Positions 46,732 through 54,838 of a stretch of 64,000 nucleotides of DNA are shown piece after piece (within the stretch, counting starts at the first letter, position 1; each line of letters begins with the position of its first letter). The notes under the pieces were generated by a model that worked only from the letters and a program-made list of their open reading frames with translations, searched no databases and had not been told where the DNA came from. Both the position numbers and the translations under genes were made by a program. Origin of the DNA: Shewanella benthica (GTDB taxonomy: Bacteria; Pseudomonadota; Gammaproteobacteria; Enterobacterales; Shewanellaceae); contig JAKVHY010000009.1 in NCBI GenBank assembly GCA_023284085.1, positions 92,948 to 156,947 of the forward strand, read 5' to 3'.

Positions 46732-48327
46732 TTAAGGTTCTATCTCTTCAATGTGCCAGTCGGGTAATTTATCTTTTAGATCGCCACTGATTTTATCGGC
46801 ATCGCCTCTGAGTAAGATGTAGGGAGGCGAGTCGAAAATAGACTGAGACATCTGCATTAGCTCCTTGCCGGTCAATTTTTTTATCTGTAGTTGAATATCA
46901 GCTAAGTCTTCGCTGCTGCGTTTGAGTGTCAGTTGTTTAATATACTGTATCTTACTCGAGTACTGGGACTGCATGGTTAGCGTGTACTTACTTTCTTCAA
47001 AGGTCTTCAACGCCGATAGTTCGGCGCTGGCAACTTCTTGTTCGGTTGTGAGTTGCAGGTGAGCTAAGATACCAGCTACAAATGCACCTGTGTGCTGCAG
47101 TTGTGTGCTGCCATAATATTTGAGTGTACGCGACAGAGGGTTATCGAAACAGCGGCCATAGATGCCATAGGTCAGCCCTCGTTTTTCTCTTAAGTCGAAG
47201 TAGAGGCGACCGGAAAAACTGCGACCCAACCAATCGGCGAATAACTGGCAGCTTAGGGGATGGCTAGACGAGAATTCACTCTTCAATGTATCAGTATTAG
47301 AGCCAGAACTCGAAGCTGAAAGTGGCAGTCTATATCCCACTCTCACCTGCGTCTGCACGGCTCCAGGCGCATCTATCAAGTAGATTATCTTGTCTGTGTT
47401 GATAAAAGACTCTGCAGCTGTATCTGTCGCTTGCAGGGCGTTGACTAAAGCCGCAGCTTCTTCTTTAGCTGTGACAGCAGAAGATCGGGTTAACCGTTCA
47501 GCAAGCCGCTCAGCCTCTTCTATTAAGTCTTCCTGAGTAAGAATATTGGATTGGGCAAGATTTGAGACTGGATGATTCGCTGGCAGCGACATAAACAGAT
47601 GCCAGTTAGCGCCGGCTCGCATCTCTTGCTGTAGCTCAGATAGCTTGCTAAGGCTTAGCTCATCTTGCAGTACTAAGTTGTGGAGTGCCTGATTATAAGG
47701 ATGCTTATCTCCCAATATGATATTGGCCCATACTTTATCAATTTCCGCACCGCTATAGGCATTGATATGTTTATTGAGCTTTAGCTTTCGTCGAACATTA
47801 TCGATATCAATTTGCTCAAATGCTAAATCCTGCCAACTATCATTGAGTATGCTCAATGATTGCGGTATCTCTTGAGCTGGGCAGGCCATCTTTATGCTAA
47901 TGCTGTGCATTCCCGCTCTTATTCGCAGGCTCTCGATACATGAGATTGGATGCTGAGACGCTAACCAGATTGCGCGCTCATTGAGTGCGGTATTGAGAAT
48001 ATCTATGTTATTAAAGGGCTGGTCTGAATTTATCAGTACCAGCTCGATATAATTAAGCTCTGATGGGCTAGGCGGGAAGAGGTGCAGGGTAAAATTAGCC
48101 GTCAGTGGGTGAACTTGAGGTGCCCATGACTCGCTACCTAGGTTTAATTCTGGCTTGATTCTATGTGGCTGCGGTGCTCCTTCTAGCCGGTTAAATGTCG
48201 GCGTGACAGGTGCTTGCTCGTCGGTGAACACTAACTTGGTCTGTTGGCAGCCTAGAAGTGGCAGTAACATCAAGATGCTAAGCAGGTATCTTGGCGAGTT
48301 AATGCTAGGTTTATTAAAGCAGATCAT
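46732..48327 (-). CDS. M16-family protein without zinc motif (lipoprotein), partner of the next gene
   Basis: 531 residues. Signal and lipobox (LLPLLGCQQ). No HxxEH is present in the N-terminal half. The C-terminal half has the substrate-binding Arg/Tyr pattern in SGRLYFDLREKRGLTYGIYG. So it is the non-catalytic subunit of a split M16 pair. Its ATG overlaps the end of the upstream catalytic gene by 4 bp (48324-48327), showing coupling. Likely at the periplasmic face as part of a peptide-degrading heterodimer. Confidence 0.85.
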   Translation of the reverse strand: MICFNKPSINSPRYLLSILMLLPLLGCQQTKLVFTDEQAPVTPTFNRLEGAPQPHRIKPELNLGSESWAPQVHPLTANFTLHLFPPSPSELNYIELVLINSDQPFNNIDILNTALNERAIWLASQHPISCIESLRIRAGMHSISIKMACPAQEIPQSLSILNDSWQDLAFEQIDIDNVRRKLKLNKHINAYSGAEIDKVWANIILGDKHPYNQALHNLVLQDELSLSKLSELQQEMRAGANWHLFMSLPANHPVSNLAQSNILTQEDLIEEAERLAERLTRSSAVTAKEEAAALVNALQATDTAAESFINTDKIIYLIDAPGAVQTQVRVGYRLPLSASSSGSNTDTLKSEFSSSHPLSCQLFADWLGRSFSGRLYFDLREKRGLTYGIYGRCFDNPLSRTLKYYGSTQLQHTGAFVAGILAHLQLTTEQEVASAELSALKTFEESKYTLTMQSQYSSKIQYIKQLTLKRSSEDLADIQLQIKKLTGKELMQMSQSIFDSPPYILLRGDADKISGDLKDKLPDWHIEEIEP

Positions 48328-49748
48328 AAGACGCTATCCTCTAAGCTGTCGGTTAGCCCGCCGGGAAGCCATTCCAGTAAGGTTTTCCCCCATCTGATAT
48401 ACCAAGGTGGCAGCAGGTCTAGCCTGACATAGCCGTGATTAAAGTAGTGATTGGCTACCCTCTGCATATCGGCCGTTGTCACCGCATTGATGCGTTCCCA
48501 GGGGCCAGTTAGAGGAGCAAGGCTATCTTGAGGTAAAGTTGCCGATAGGGCTCTTGCTAATGCTGAAGGGCTATCGACTTGCCTGAGTTTCAGGTTGAGC
48601 CATTTGGCCTTCAATTGATCCAAATCACTCTGGCTAATTCCTTGGCTGCTTAGCTGATCTATCATCTGCTCAATATTCTCCGCCAGTCGGTCGAGAGAGG
48701 TCTTGGCCCTCGGCACCATTATCAGGTTGGTGACTCCCATATGCTCCATGGACAAGGGTATCGAGTAGGTGAGTAGTTGCTCCGGATCCCTCAAGCCACT
48801 CTGCTTGATGATGCTATTTCGATTTTGAAACAGGTAGCCTTCGAGTAAAGTGACGGCGGCGGCATCGCGATGAGCTTGTCCTACCGTATGCCAGGCAAGC
48901 AGTAATGCGGGCCAGGGACCTCGGCTATCGACTATTTCTGCGCGAACAAATTCGTTGGCAAAAATGTACTCTTGATGTGCGTTAACGGGTGTGGAAGGTT
49001 TCGCCCAGTCACCGAAGAGTGATTGAATCCACTCTGTGGTCTGCGGCGGGAGGTCACCGACTATGCTGAGCTGCATTACGTCGGGACGATAATGGTTTTG
49101 ATGGAACTGGTTCAGGCTAGTTGGCGTCGATTGCGCTATATCTTGCTTAGAGCCGATGACCGCGTGTTGATAGGGCGTGCCTTGGGCTTGCTCTAAGAGA
49201 AACTCCATCGCTTGGCGTACATAGGGCTGATTATCTATGCTGGTAGCCATCTCCTCTAACACGGTCGCCTGCTGATTGGTGACTGTCTCTTGAGTTAAGG
49301 CTGGGCGAATGAAGCGGTCGGCTTCTAGCCATAGGGCGAGCTCGAGTGCCGCAGATGGAATAGTCAGATAGTAGTTGGTGAAATCGAAGAAGGTGGAGGC
49401 ATTGAATTGCCCGCTGAGTGAACTCATTGTCTGGGCGTAGCTGTCGCCGGGGGCATTTTTACTGCCCTTAAACAGCATGTGTTCAAAAAGGTGCGCATAA
49501 CCGGTTTGTCCCGGCGCTTCATCCCTGGAGCCGACACTGAACTGGCTGGCAATAGACACATTCAAGGTGTTATCCATGGGGAGTAATCTGATCTGCAGTC
49601 CATTGTCTAACGTCTGGTAGCCGATCTTCTGCTCTAGCTGGTAAAGAGGCGTAGCCAGCAGCTTAAGGTTAACCTCTTCTGCCAAGGTGTTAGGGCTTAT
49701 AAAAGCGTAGGCTAGTAGGCCATACTTTAGATTGAGTTCCGTTTTCAT
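48324..49748 (-). CDS. M16-family zinc peptidase (catalytic subunit)
   Basis: 474 residues with the inverted zinc motif HLFEH (His86, Glu89, His90) in GYAHLFEHMLFKGSKN and a distal Glu near 166 (ATVLEEMATS). N-terminal residues 1-25 look like a signal. It degrades oligopeptides. It overlaps the following M16 gene by 4 bp, so the two proteins are made together and probably pair, one supplying the metal centre and the other the second clamshell half. Confidence 0.92.
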   Translation of the reverse strand: MKTELNLKYGLLAYAFISPNTLAEEVNLKLLATPLYQLEQKIGYQTLDNGLQIRLLPMDNTLNVSIASQFSVGSRDEAPGQTGYAHLFEHMLFKGSKNAPGDSYAQTMSSLSGQFNASTFFDFTNYYLTIPSAALELALWLEADRFIRPALTQETVTNQQATVLEEMATSIDNQPYVRQAMEFLLEQAQGTPYQHAVIGSKQDIAQSTPTSLNQFHQNHYRPDVMQLSIVGDLPPQTTEWIQSLFGDWAKPSTPVNAHQEYIFANEFVRAEIVDSRGPWPALLLAWHTVGQAHRDAAAVTLLEGYLFQNRNSIIKQSGLRDPEQLLTYSIPLSMEHMGVTNLIMVPRAKTSLDRLAENIEQMIDQLSSQGISQSDLDQLKAKWLNLKLRQVDSPSALARALSATLPQDSLAPLTGPWERINAVTTADMQRVANHYFNHGYVRLDLLPPWYIRWGKTLLEWLPGGLTDSLEDSVL

Positions 49749-49831
49749 GTTATCGCTTAATCTCGCTGTTATAGGCTATTTTATAACAGCTTTTTATCCA
49801 GTAGATCTAACCTTCTATGTTCAACTCCAGT

Positions 49832-51382
49832 TTATTTCAGCCTCAATCGCTTAGCTAAACGGTGCAGATTGCCCGAGTCTAGCTTTAACTTGCGGGCTGT
49901 GGCGGCCCATTGTCCGTTATTTTCGGCTAATGCCTGCCTGATGTATTGAGATTGAAATTCGTCGGTTGCATCTTTTAGGCTGTTATTGCCTATATTAAAC
50001 TTGCTGATCTCCTTGCTGGCCTGACGGGAAATACCTGGTTCATCGACTTGGGTTATTGACTCCAGATGATGAGGCGATATCTGGCATAGCCCACCGCGAG
50101 ATTGCGCTCTAGCGAGTACGGCCGCTCGATGCAGGACATGCTCTAGCTCTCTGACATTGCCTGGCCATGAATATTGCTTGAGCTGGCTCAGGCTTGCCGG
50201 GCTTAAACTGAGATTATTAATGCCTAGCTTCTGCCTGCACCTCTCTACAAAAAATCCGCTCAACAAGGTGATATCATCGCCTCGCTCTTTCAGTGGTGGC
50301 ACCATCAAGGGGAAAACGCTGAGTCTGTGGTAGAGATCGGCTCTAAATCGTCCGGCTAACACTTCTTGCTTGAGATCTTTATTGGTGGCGGCAATAATTC
50401 GCACATCTACCTTTCGGCTGCGATCATCGCCTATCTTCTGTAGATCGCCATACTGCAATACTCGAAGGAGCTTGGACTGTAAGGTGAGAGGTAACTCGCC
50501 TATCTCATCGAGAAACAAGGTGCCCTTATCGGCGAGTTCAAACTTGCCACTTCGATTGCTTATGGCACCGGTAAATGCGCCTTTTACATGGCCAAACAGC
50601 TCACTCTCAGCGATCGATTCGGGTAAAGCCGCACAGTTGAGGTACACCAGTGGCATGTTTTTACGCTCGGATCCTTGATGTACGGCCTTGGCAACCAGTT
50701 CTTTACCTGTGCCAGTCTCGCCTAAGATAAGCACGTTGAGATCTGTGGTGGCGACCATTTCAATCTCATCGTGGAGTGATTGCATTATCTCGGATTGAGC
50801 TATGGTCTCTACATCTGAGTTGGTGTCTATGCCGAGCCGCATCGCAGGTAACGAGTCTTGCGATTGTACCGCGAGTTTCTCTAATCTATCGATCATCAGG
50901 GCATTACTGAGTGAGACTGCGGCGATGGCACTTAAACTTCTAAGCTCACTGTTGGAAAACTGATCGAATTGGCGGGGATCGAAGCCATCGATGGTGATGG
51001 CGCCGATAAGGTTTTCATTAGCAAACAGGGGCAGACCGATACAGGCATGGACCTTAAGTTCATCACCTTGATTGGGGATCAAGCCGTCATAAGGGTCGGC
51101 GAGTGTGCTATCGGAGGGAAACCTGACAATATCCCCAGCACGAGCAATGGCTTCTAATCTTGGGTGTTCATCCACAAGAAAGCGTCTTCCCAGTACATCG
51201 GCATTGAGCCCATCTATGGCTAATGGGGTAAATTGCCCGCCCTGAAAGGCGAGTAACGCCGCCGCATCACAATGTAGATTCTGCCTTATGGTATCGAGTA
51301 GCCTGGAGAATCGATCGCGGTTGGACAAGCCAGAGGTAATATCCAGTGCTATCTGTGTGAGTTCAGTTTGACTCAGTGCCAT
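49832..51382 (-). CDS. norR: NorR, nitric-oxide-responsive sigma-54 activator
   Basis: 516 residues. A GAF domain holds a ferrous iron site; Arg75, Arg81, Tyr98 and Asp99 align with the E. coli residues in number and context ([19 protein letters not shown]). The AAA+ domain has Walker A GETGTGKE (about 221-228) and GAFTGA (about 268-273) for sigma-54 contact. A Fis-type HTH ends the protein ([20 protein letters not shown]). It would switch on NO-detoxifying genes, but no norVW or hmp lies in the window. Confidence 0.93.
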   Translation of the reverse strand: MALSQTELTQIALDITSGLSNRDRFSRLLDTIRQNLHCDAAALLAFQGGQFTPLAIDGLNADVLGRRFLVDEHPRLEAIARAGDIVRFPSDSTLADPYDGLIPNQGDELKVHACIGLPLFANENLIGAITIDGFDPRQFDQFSNSELRSLSAIAAVSLSNALMIDRLEKLAVQSQDSLPAMRLGIDTNSDVETIAQSEIMQSLHDEIEMVATTDLNVLILGETGTGKELVAKAVHQGSERKNMPLVYLNCAALPESIAESELFGHVKGAFTGAISNRSGKFELADKGTLFLDEIGELPLTLQSKLLRVLQYGDLQKIGDDRSRKVDVRIIAATNKDLKQEVLAGRFRADLYHRLSVFPLMVPPLKERGDDITLLSGFFVERCRQKLGINNLSLSPASLSQLKQYSWPGNVRELEHVLHRAAVLARAQSRGGLCQISPHHLESITQVDEPGISRQASKEISKFNIGNNSLKDATDEFQSQYIRQALAENNGQWAATARKLKLDSGNLHRLAKRLRLK

Positions 51383-51453
51383 ATCTGCTCCTAGGGATCA
51401 CTTGTGGTGATATTCAGTTGTTCTCAGAGCATGGAAGCTACTGAGAACAGAGT

Positions 51454-52392
51454 CTAATAAACCGAAGGGTCATCCTTGTTAGGACGAGTCTTGAAGCGGC
51501 GATGTAGCCACATATACTGGCTGGGTTCTCGCTCGATGATCCCTTCGATGATCTTATTGCCTCGCTTAGCATCTATAATCTCATCTTCACCGGGGAAGTT
51601 ATGGAGGGCTGGCATGATCTCTATGGTGTAGCCTTTATCGTCGGCGTTACGGACCACACTGAAGGGCAATACCTTAGCCTTACCCAGACGTGCCAAGGTA
51701 GTGGCTCCGGTGATCGTTGCCGCTTCTTGCATGGCGAAGAAGGGAATGAAGGTGGCACTGGAGCGACCAAAGTCTTGATCCGCCGTGTACCAGATAACAT
51801 CCGGACTTCTGAGGCAACGTACCATCTTACGCAGATCCCGTTTAGACACCAGAGCCTTATTGGAACGCAGACGTCCCTTGACCTGCAGGTATTCCATCAC
51901 TGGATTGTTATGGGGGCGATAGACGCCCACGCCGGGTTGAAATTGGCCAAAAATTCGTGCCCCCATCTCCAGCGGCAGACAATGCACGGCGAACAGGATC
52001 ACTCCATGGCCGTCAGCGAGTGTCTTTTCGACATGTTGCTGGCCTTTTATGCTCATGTGGCGTTGAACCTTAGCATCGGACCACCACCAGGCATTGATGG
52101 TATCGAAGATAGCCTTACCAGTTTCTTCAAAATTACGCGTCAGTAAGTCTTGTCGTTCACTTGTGCTCATCTCGGGGAAGCAAAGCTCCAAATTACGCTT
52201 GGCAGTGTGGACACGACTGCCCATGACGGCTTTAGCTAAGCGCCCGATAAGACTTCCTAGCTTCATCTGTATCGATAGAGGCAGCAGTTGTGTCATGCGC
52301 ATCAAGCCTATACCGAACCAGAGTAGCCAGTATTTTGGGTGAAACAGATGTGTCGAAAATTGGGCTTTTTCTACCACGGATAACTCTAACAT
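51454..52392 (-). CDS. lpxL: Lipid A secondary acyltransferase (LpxL/LpxM family)
   Basis: 312 residues. An N-terminal amphipathic/TM segment (about 22-40) precedes the acyltransferase motif HX4E (His137-Glu142, FAVHCLPLEMG). WYTADQDFG and MWLHRRFKTRP match the Kdo2-lipid IVA lauroyl/myristoyl transferase family. It adds a secondary acyl chain to lipid A at the cytoplasmic face of the inner membrane. LpxL versus LpxM/LpxP specificity is not decidable. Confidence 0.9.
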   Translation of the reverse strand: MLELSVVEKAQFSTHLFHPKYWLLWFGIGLMRMTQLLPLSIQMKLGSLIGRLAKAVMGSRVHTAKRNLELCFPEMSTSERQDLLTRNFEETGKAIFDTINAWWWSDAKVQRHMSIKGQQHVEKTLADGHGVILFAVHCLPLEMGARIFGQFQPGVGVYRPHNNPVMEYLQVKGRLRSNKALVSKRDLRKMVRCLRSPDVIWYTADQDFGRSSATFIPFFAMQEAATITGATTLARLGKAKVLPFSVVRNADDKGYTIEIMPALHNFPGEDEIIDAKRGNKIIEGIIEREPSQYMWLHRRFKTRPNKDDPSVY

Positions 52393-52514
52393 GAGAAAAA
52401 TGAGTGCTTATTCTAACGTAAATACCCCAGTAGAAGTTTAAAATACCGAATATTCTCACTGCAACTCATCAATAAAATTAGGTACAATCGAGGATTAATT
52501 CTACAGATTAAGAT

Positions 52515-52622
52515 ATGAGTGTTATGAGGGTTTCTCTGGCCGAATGGGCAAGCGCTAAACTGATGGTTGCTGGAGGCTATTTGAGCATTGAAATCATCAG
52601 TGACGCTGGGGCAGAGCTATGA
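52515..52622 (+). other. Short frame preceding the first 5' copy (35 codons)
   Basis: Encodes a peptide ending SIEIISDAGAEL; its stop overlaps the ATG of the first fossil copy (ATGA). A related 32-codon frame (52854-52952) ends with the same residues and overlaps the live gene's start (GTGA). A coupled leader peptide is possible, but most differences between the two change amino acids. Confidence 0.35.
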
Positions 52623-52714
52623 TTTGGTTGGCACTGGCTTTGAGTGCTAGCCTTTATTGGGCCGATTATGTTGAGGCGAAGCAGGCACTGGTGTGTCAGG
52701 TGACTGAGCTGTGA
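52619..52714 (+). pseudogene. Fossil 5' copy 1 of the metallopeptidase
   Basis: 31 codons beginning MIWLALALSASL.. and ending QALVCQVTEL, then TGA. It matches the live gene start at 52949 apart from a four-residue insertion (YWADYVEAK versus WVDVGPK). Its stop overlaps the GTG of copy 2. Confidence 0.75.
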
Positions 52715-52857
52715 TTTGGTTGGCACTGGCTTTGAATGCTGGCTTTTATTGGACCGATTATGTTGAGGCGAAGCAGGCACTGGTGTGTCAGGTGACTGAG
52801 TTGGAATCATGCCTGATTCACTTGCCAGCTCTACAGATTGAAATTCGTGTGTTATGA
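52711..52857 (+). pseudogene. Fossil 5' copy 2 of the metallopeptidase
   Basis: 48 codons from GTG 52711 (MIWLALALNAGF.., QALVCQVTELESCL) running into the repeated upstream region and a TGA. Residues after ESCL differ from the live gene because the duplication join replaces the rest. Confidence 0.75.
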
Positions 52858-52948
52858 AGGTTTTTCTGGGCGAATTGGTAGGATTTAAACTGAAGGTTAT
52901 TGGACGCTATTTGAGCATTGAAATCATCAGTGACGCTGGGGCAGAGCT

Positions 52949-53782
52949 GTGATTTGGTTGGCACTGGCTTTGAGTGCTAGCCTTTGGGTCGATGTTGGGC
53001 CGAAGCAAGCACTGGTGTGTCAGGTGACTGAGTTGGAATCCTGTTTGGCTAACTTATCTACCCAAGTTAGGCGACAATTGCCGCAAACTATCGATGGCCT
53101 TAATCACGCAATGGCTCGAAGAGGGGCCATGGTGTTACCTCTTGTGGACACACAAGTCTCAGGCCTGATTTTAATCTCACCCTCCCATATTCCGCAGACC
53201 ATATTGGTGGATCTCTCAGGTGAGCTGCATTCTTTTCCCTTAGTTGAGTCACAAAAATTGACCCTATGGCACGAACTCGGTCATCTGCAAGCGGCTGTTC
53301 TAGTGGATAAGGGGCTGATGGAGGGACTGACTGATTATCAACATGAATGGGTGGCGGACTGCTATCTGGTCTGGCGCTCGGCGAGAGAAAAACAAGGGTT
53401 GGATTTAGCCTGGCAGCAATATCACAGAAGAAATATCGATGTGATGAAAGATGTGTCCTTCATGTCTCATTGGACTGTGCCTGTGTTATCTCAGTTGTTA
53501 AGCCGCTACAACCTGGAGGAGTTAACTCGATTTGCAACATTCGACGCCTTGATGCGTGATTTTTTACCTCAACTCGAGCAAGCTAATCAAGATACTTTGG
53601 ATGAATTCTCCAGCTTAATACATAGAAGTTTCAGCACTCAGGCATCGCTACATCTTCCCAGTTATATGTATTGGCGTAAACCAGCACTTCGTCAGTATTT
53701 TGAGTCGACTTTAGTGAGTTTGCTTGGAAGAGATGGCGCCAATCTATGGCTACAAGAGCAAAGTATGTTAATGACTCTGTAA
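52949..53782 (+). CDS. Predicted gluzincin zinc metallopeptidase, exported
   Basis: 277 residues. An N-terminal hydrophobic stretch suggests a signal peptide. The zinc motif HELGH (His108, Glu109, His112) lies in LTLWHELGHLQAA; 20 residues on, HEWVADCYL gives Glu133-x-x-Ala-Asp137, the third-ligand ExxAD pattern of gluzincins (M48-like). No characterised family was recognised beyond this. GTG start shares bases with a short upstream frame (GTGA). Its 5' end and promoter region are duplicated twice just upstream. Substrate unknown. Confidence 0.75.
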   Translation: MIWLALALSASLWVDVGPKQALVCQVTELESCLANLSTQVRRQLPQTIDGLNHAMARRGAMVLPLVDTQVSGLILISPSHIPQTILVDLSGELHSFPLVESQKLTLWHELGHLQAAVLVDKGLMEGLTDYQHEWVADCYLVWRSAREKQGLDLAWQQYHRRNIDVMKDVSFMSHWTVPVLSQLLSRYNLEELTRFATFDALMRDFLPQLEQANQDTLDEFSSLIHRSFSTQASLHLPSYMYWRKPALRQYFESTLVSLLGRDGANLWLQEQSMLMTL

Positions 53783-53933
53783 ACCTGGCTTTTAAGCTGA
53801 ACCTTAGCTGAACAAGTAGCCGATATCTCGCTGATAAACTTAGTTACTTAGGTATTCGCCCATCTGGTTTGATAGCATCTTAGGATGAGTAAGGTACGAA
53901 ACTAAGTACTGAAACAAGATTGGGGGAGCAGTC

Positions 53934-54428
53934 ATGGCCAAACGTTCAAAAGTGCAAACAGAACAAACCATAAAGCAGATTTTGGATGAGGCGCTACAGC
54001 AGGTTCTATCGATCGGCTATGAGTCAATGTCTTATACTACCTTGTCAGAGGCGACCGGGATCAGTCGCACTGGTATCAGCCATCACTTTCCTCGTAAAGC
54101 TGAGTTTCTGATTCGATTAGATGCCAATATCGCAGGCCTCTTTATTAATGACTTGGATTTTTCTACATCAACGGCATTAGAGACATCTTGGATGAAAGCC
54201 ATTGAAAGCCATCGTTTCTGTGCCATTTTACGTCTGTTTTTTAGCCTGTGTGGTTATTCGAGTAAAGAGATCACCATGTTTAAGGCGATCGATATGGCTA
54301 GAGATAGGGCAATATCAAACTTGGGCTCAAAGGGAGAGGGCGTATTCAATGATCTATTGGGAAGAAGTGCCGTGGTATTGCTGTCTCGAGGTTATGGTAT
54401 TGAGGCTGAGGCTGAGGCTGCGGCGTAG
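53934..54428 (+). CDS. TetR-family transcriptional regulator
   Basis: 164 residues. The N-terminal HTH (about 10-58) reads TIKQILDEALQQVLSIGYES then TTLSEATGISRTGISHHFPR, the TetR pattern. The ligand domain is short. The last codons are a GAGGCT hexamer tandem (three copies, encoding Glu-Ala repeats), so C-terminal length may vary between strains. ATG 53934 with GGGGGAG upstream. Target unknown. Confidence 0.85.
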   Translation: MAKRSKVQTEQTIKQILDEALQQVLSIGYESMSYTTLSEATGISRTGISHHFPRKAEFLIRLDANIAGLFINDLDFSTSTALETSWMKAIESHRFCAILRLFFSLCGYSSKEITMFKAIDMARDRAISNLGSKGEGVFNDLLGRSAVVLLSRGYGIEAEAEAAA

Positions 54429-54448
54429 GCGAACGTTTAGTTAGATAC

Positions 54449-54476
54449 AAAAAAGGAGCTAGATGCTCCTTTTTTA
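54449..54476. terminator. Bidirectional terminator between TetR gene and small gene
   Basis: AAAAAAGGAGC with GCTCCTTTTTT, 5-base loop, T-runs on both strands. Confidence 0.92.
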
Positions 54477-54482
54477 TTGAAC

Positions 54483-54749
54483 TTATCTATTCTCACGTAA
54501 CACCAGACTGGGATTAAAGTCGATATCACCTTGACTGTCTATGGTGACCAGCTTGCCATCTTGCCTCACCACAGCGGTCTTTTCATTCTTGGATTGTCTT
54601 ACGAATAACAGTTGATAGCCAAGTTTTGCCAAGGTATAAAACGCGAATCTTTGTGCTGTAGATAGTCTGTGCCAGTGCTGGTTTATGTTTGGCTGAGTGA
54701 TCCTTCTATCATCGAAACCTACGAAAGAACTGATGGCCGATGCCTGCAT
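54483..54749 (-). CDS. Conserved-looking small protein, function unknown
   Basis: 88 residues, no family recognised. An N-terminal SSFVGFDDRRITQPNIN segment is followed by an amphipathic helix (WHRLSTAQRFAFYTLAKLGY) and a small beta sheet (LLFVRQ, TAVVRQDGKLVTID). ATG 54749 has AAGGAG upstream. It shares a bidirectional terminator with the TetR gene. Confidence 0.6.
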   Translation of the reverse strand: MQASAISSFVGFDDRRITQPNINQHWHRLSTAQRFAFYTLAKLGYQLLFVRQSKNEKTAVVRQDGKLVTIDSQGDIDFNPSLVLRENR

Positions 54750-54838
54750 ATTAACAACTCCTTGTTACTCACTCATGAATATTCTCAATCTGGCATTATA
54801 TAACCAGATGCTGATATTTTATGCAAGCTGGTTTTACA

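Larger units (their letters stand above)
52501..53038 (+). repeat. Nested tandem duplications of the metallopeptidase 5' region
   Basis: The segment 52501-52622 (upstream region) recurs at 52831-52952, offset exactly 330 bp. The coding 5' segment appears three times, starting at 52619, 52711 and 52949, about 90 bp each, with near-identical pieces (ATTTGGTTGGCACTGGCTTT, then CAGGCACTGGTGTGTCAGGT). The third copy is the live gene. Two duplication events of different size are needed. Confidence 0.88.

Noticed and set aside
51601..52146. 181-residue plus-strand frame inside the lipid A acyltransferase gene
   Set aside because: Antisense to a well-supported gene; no family resemblance.
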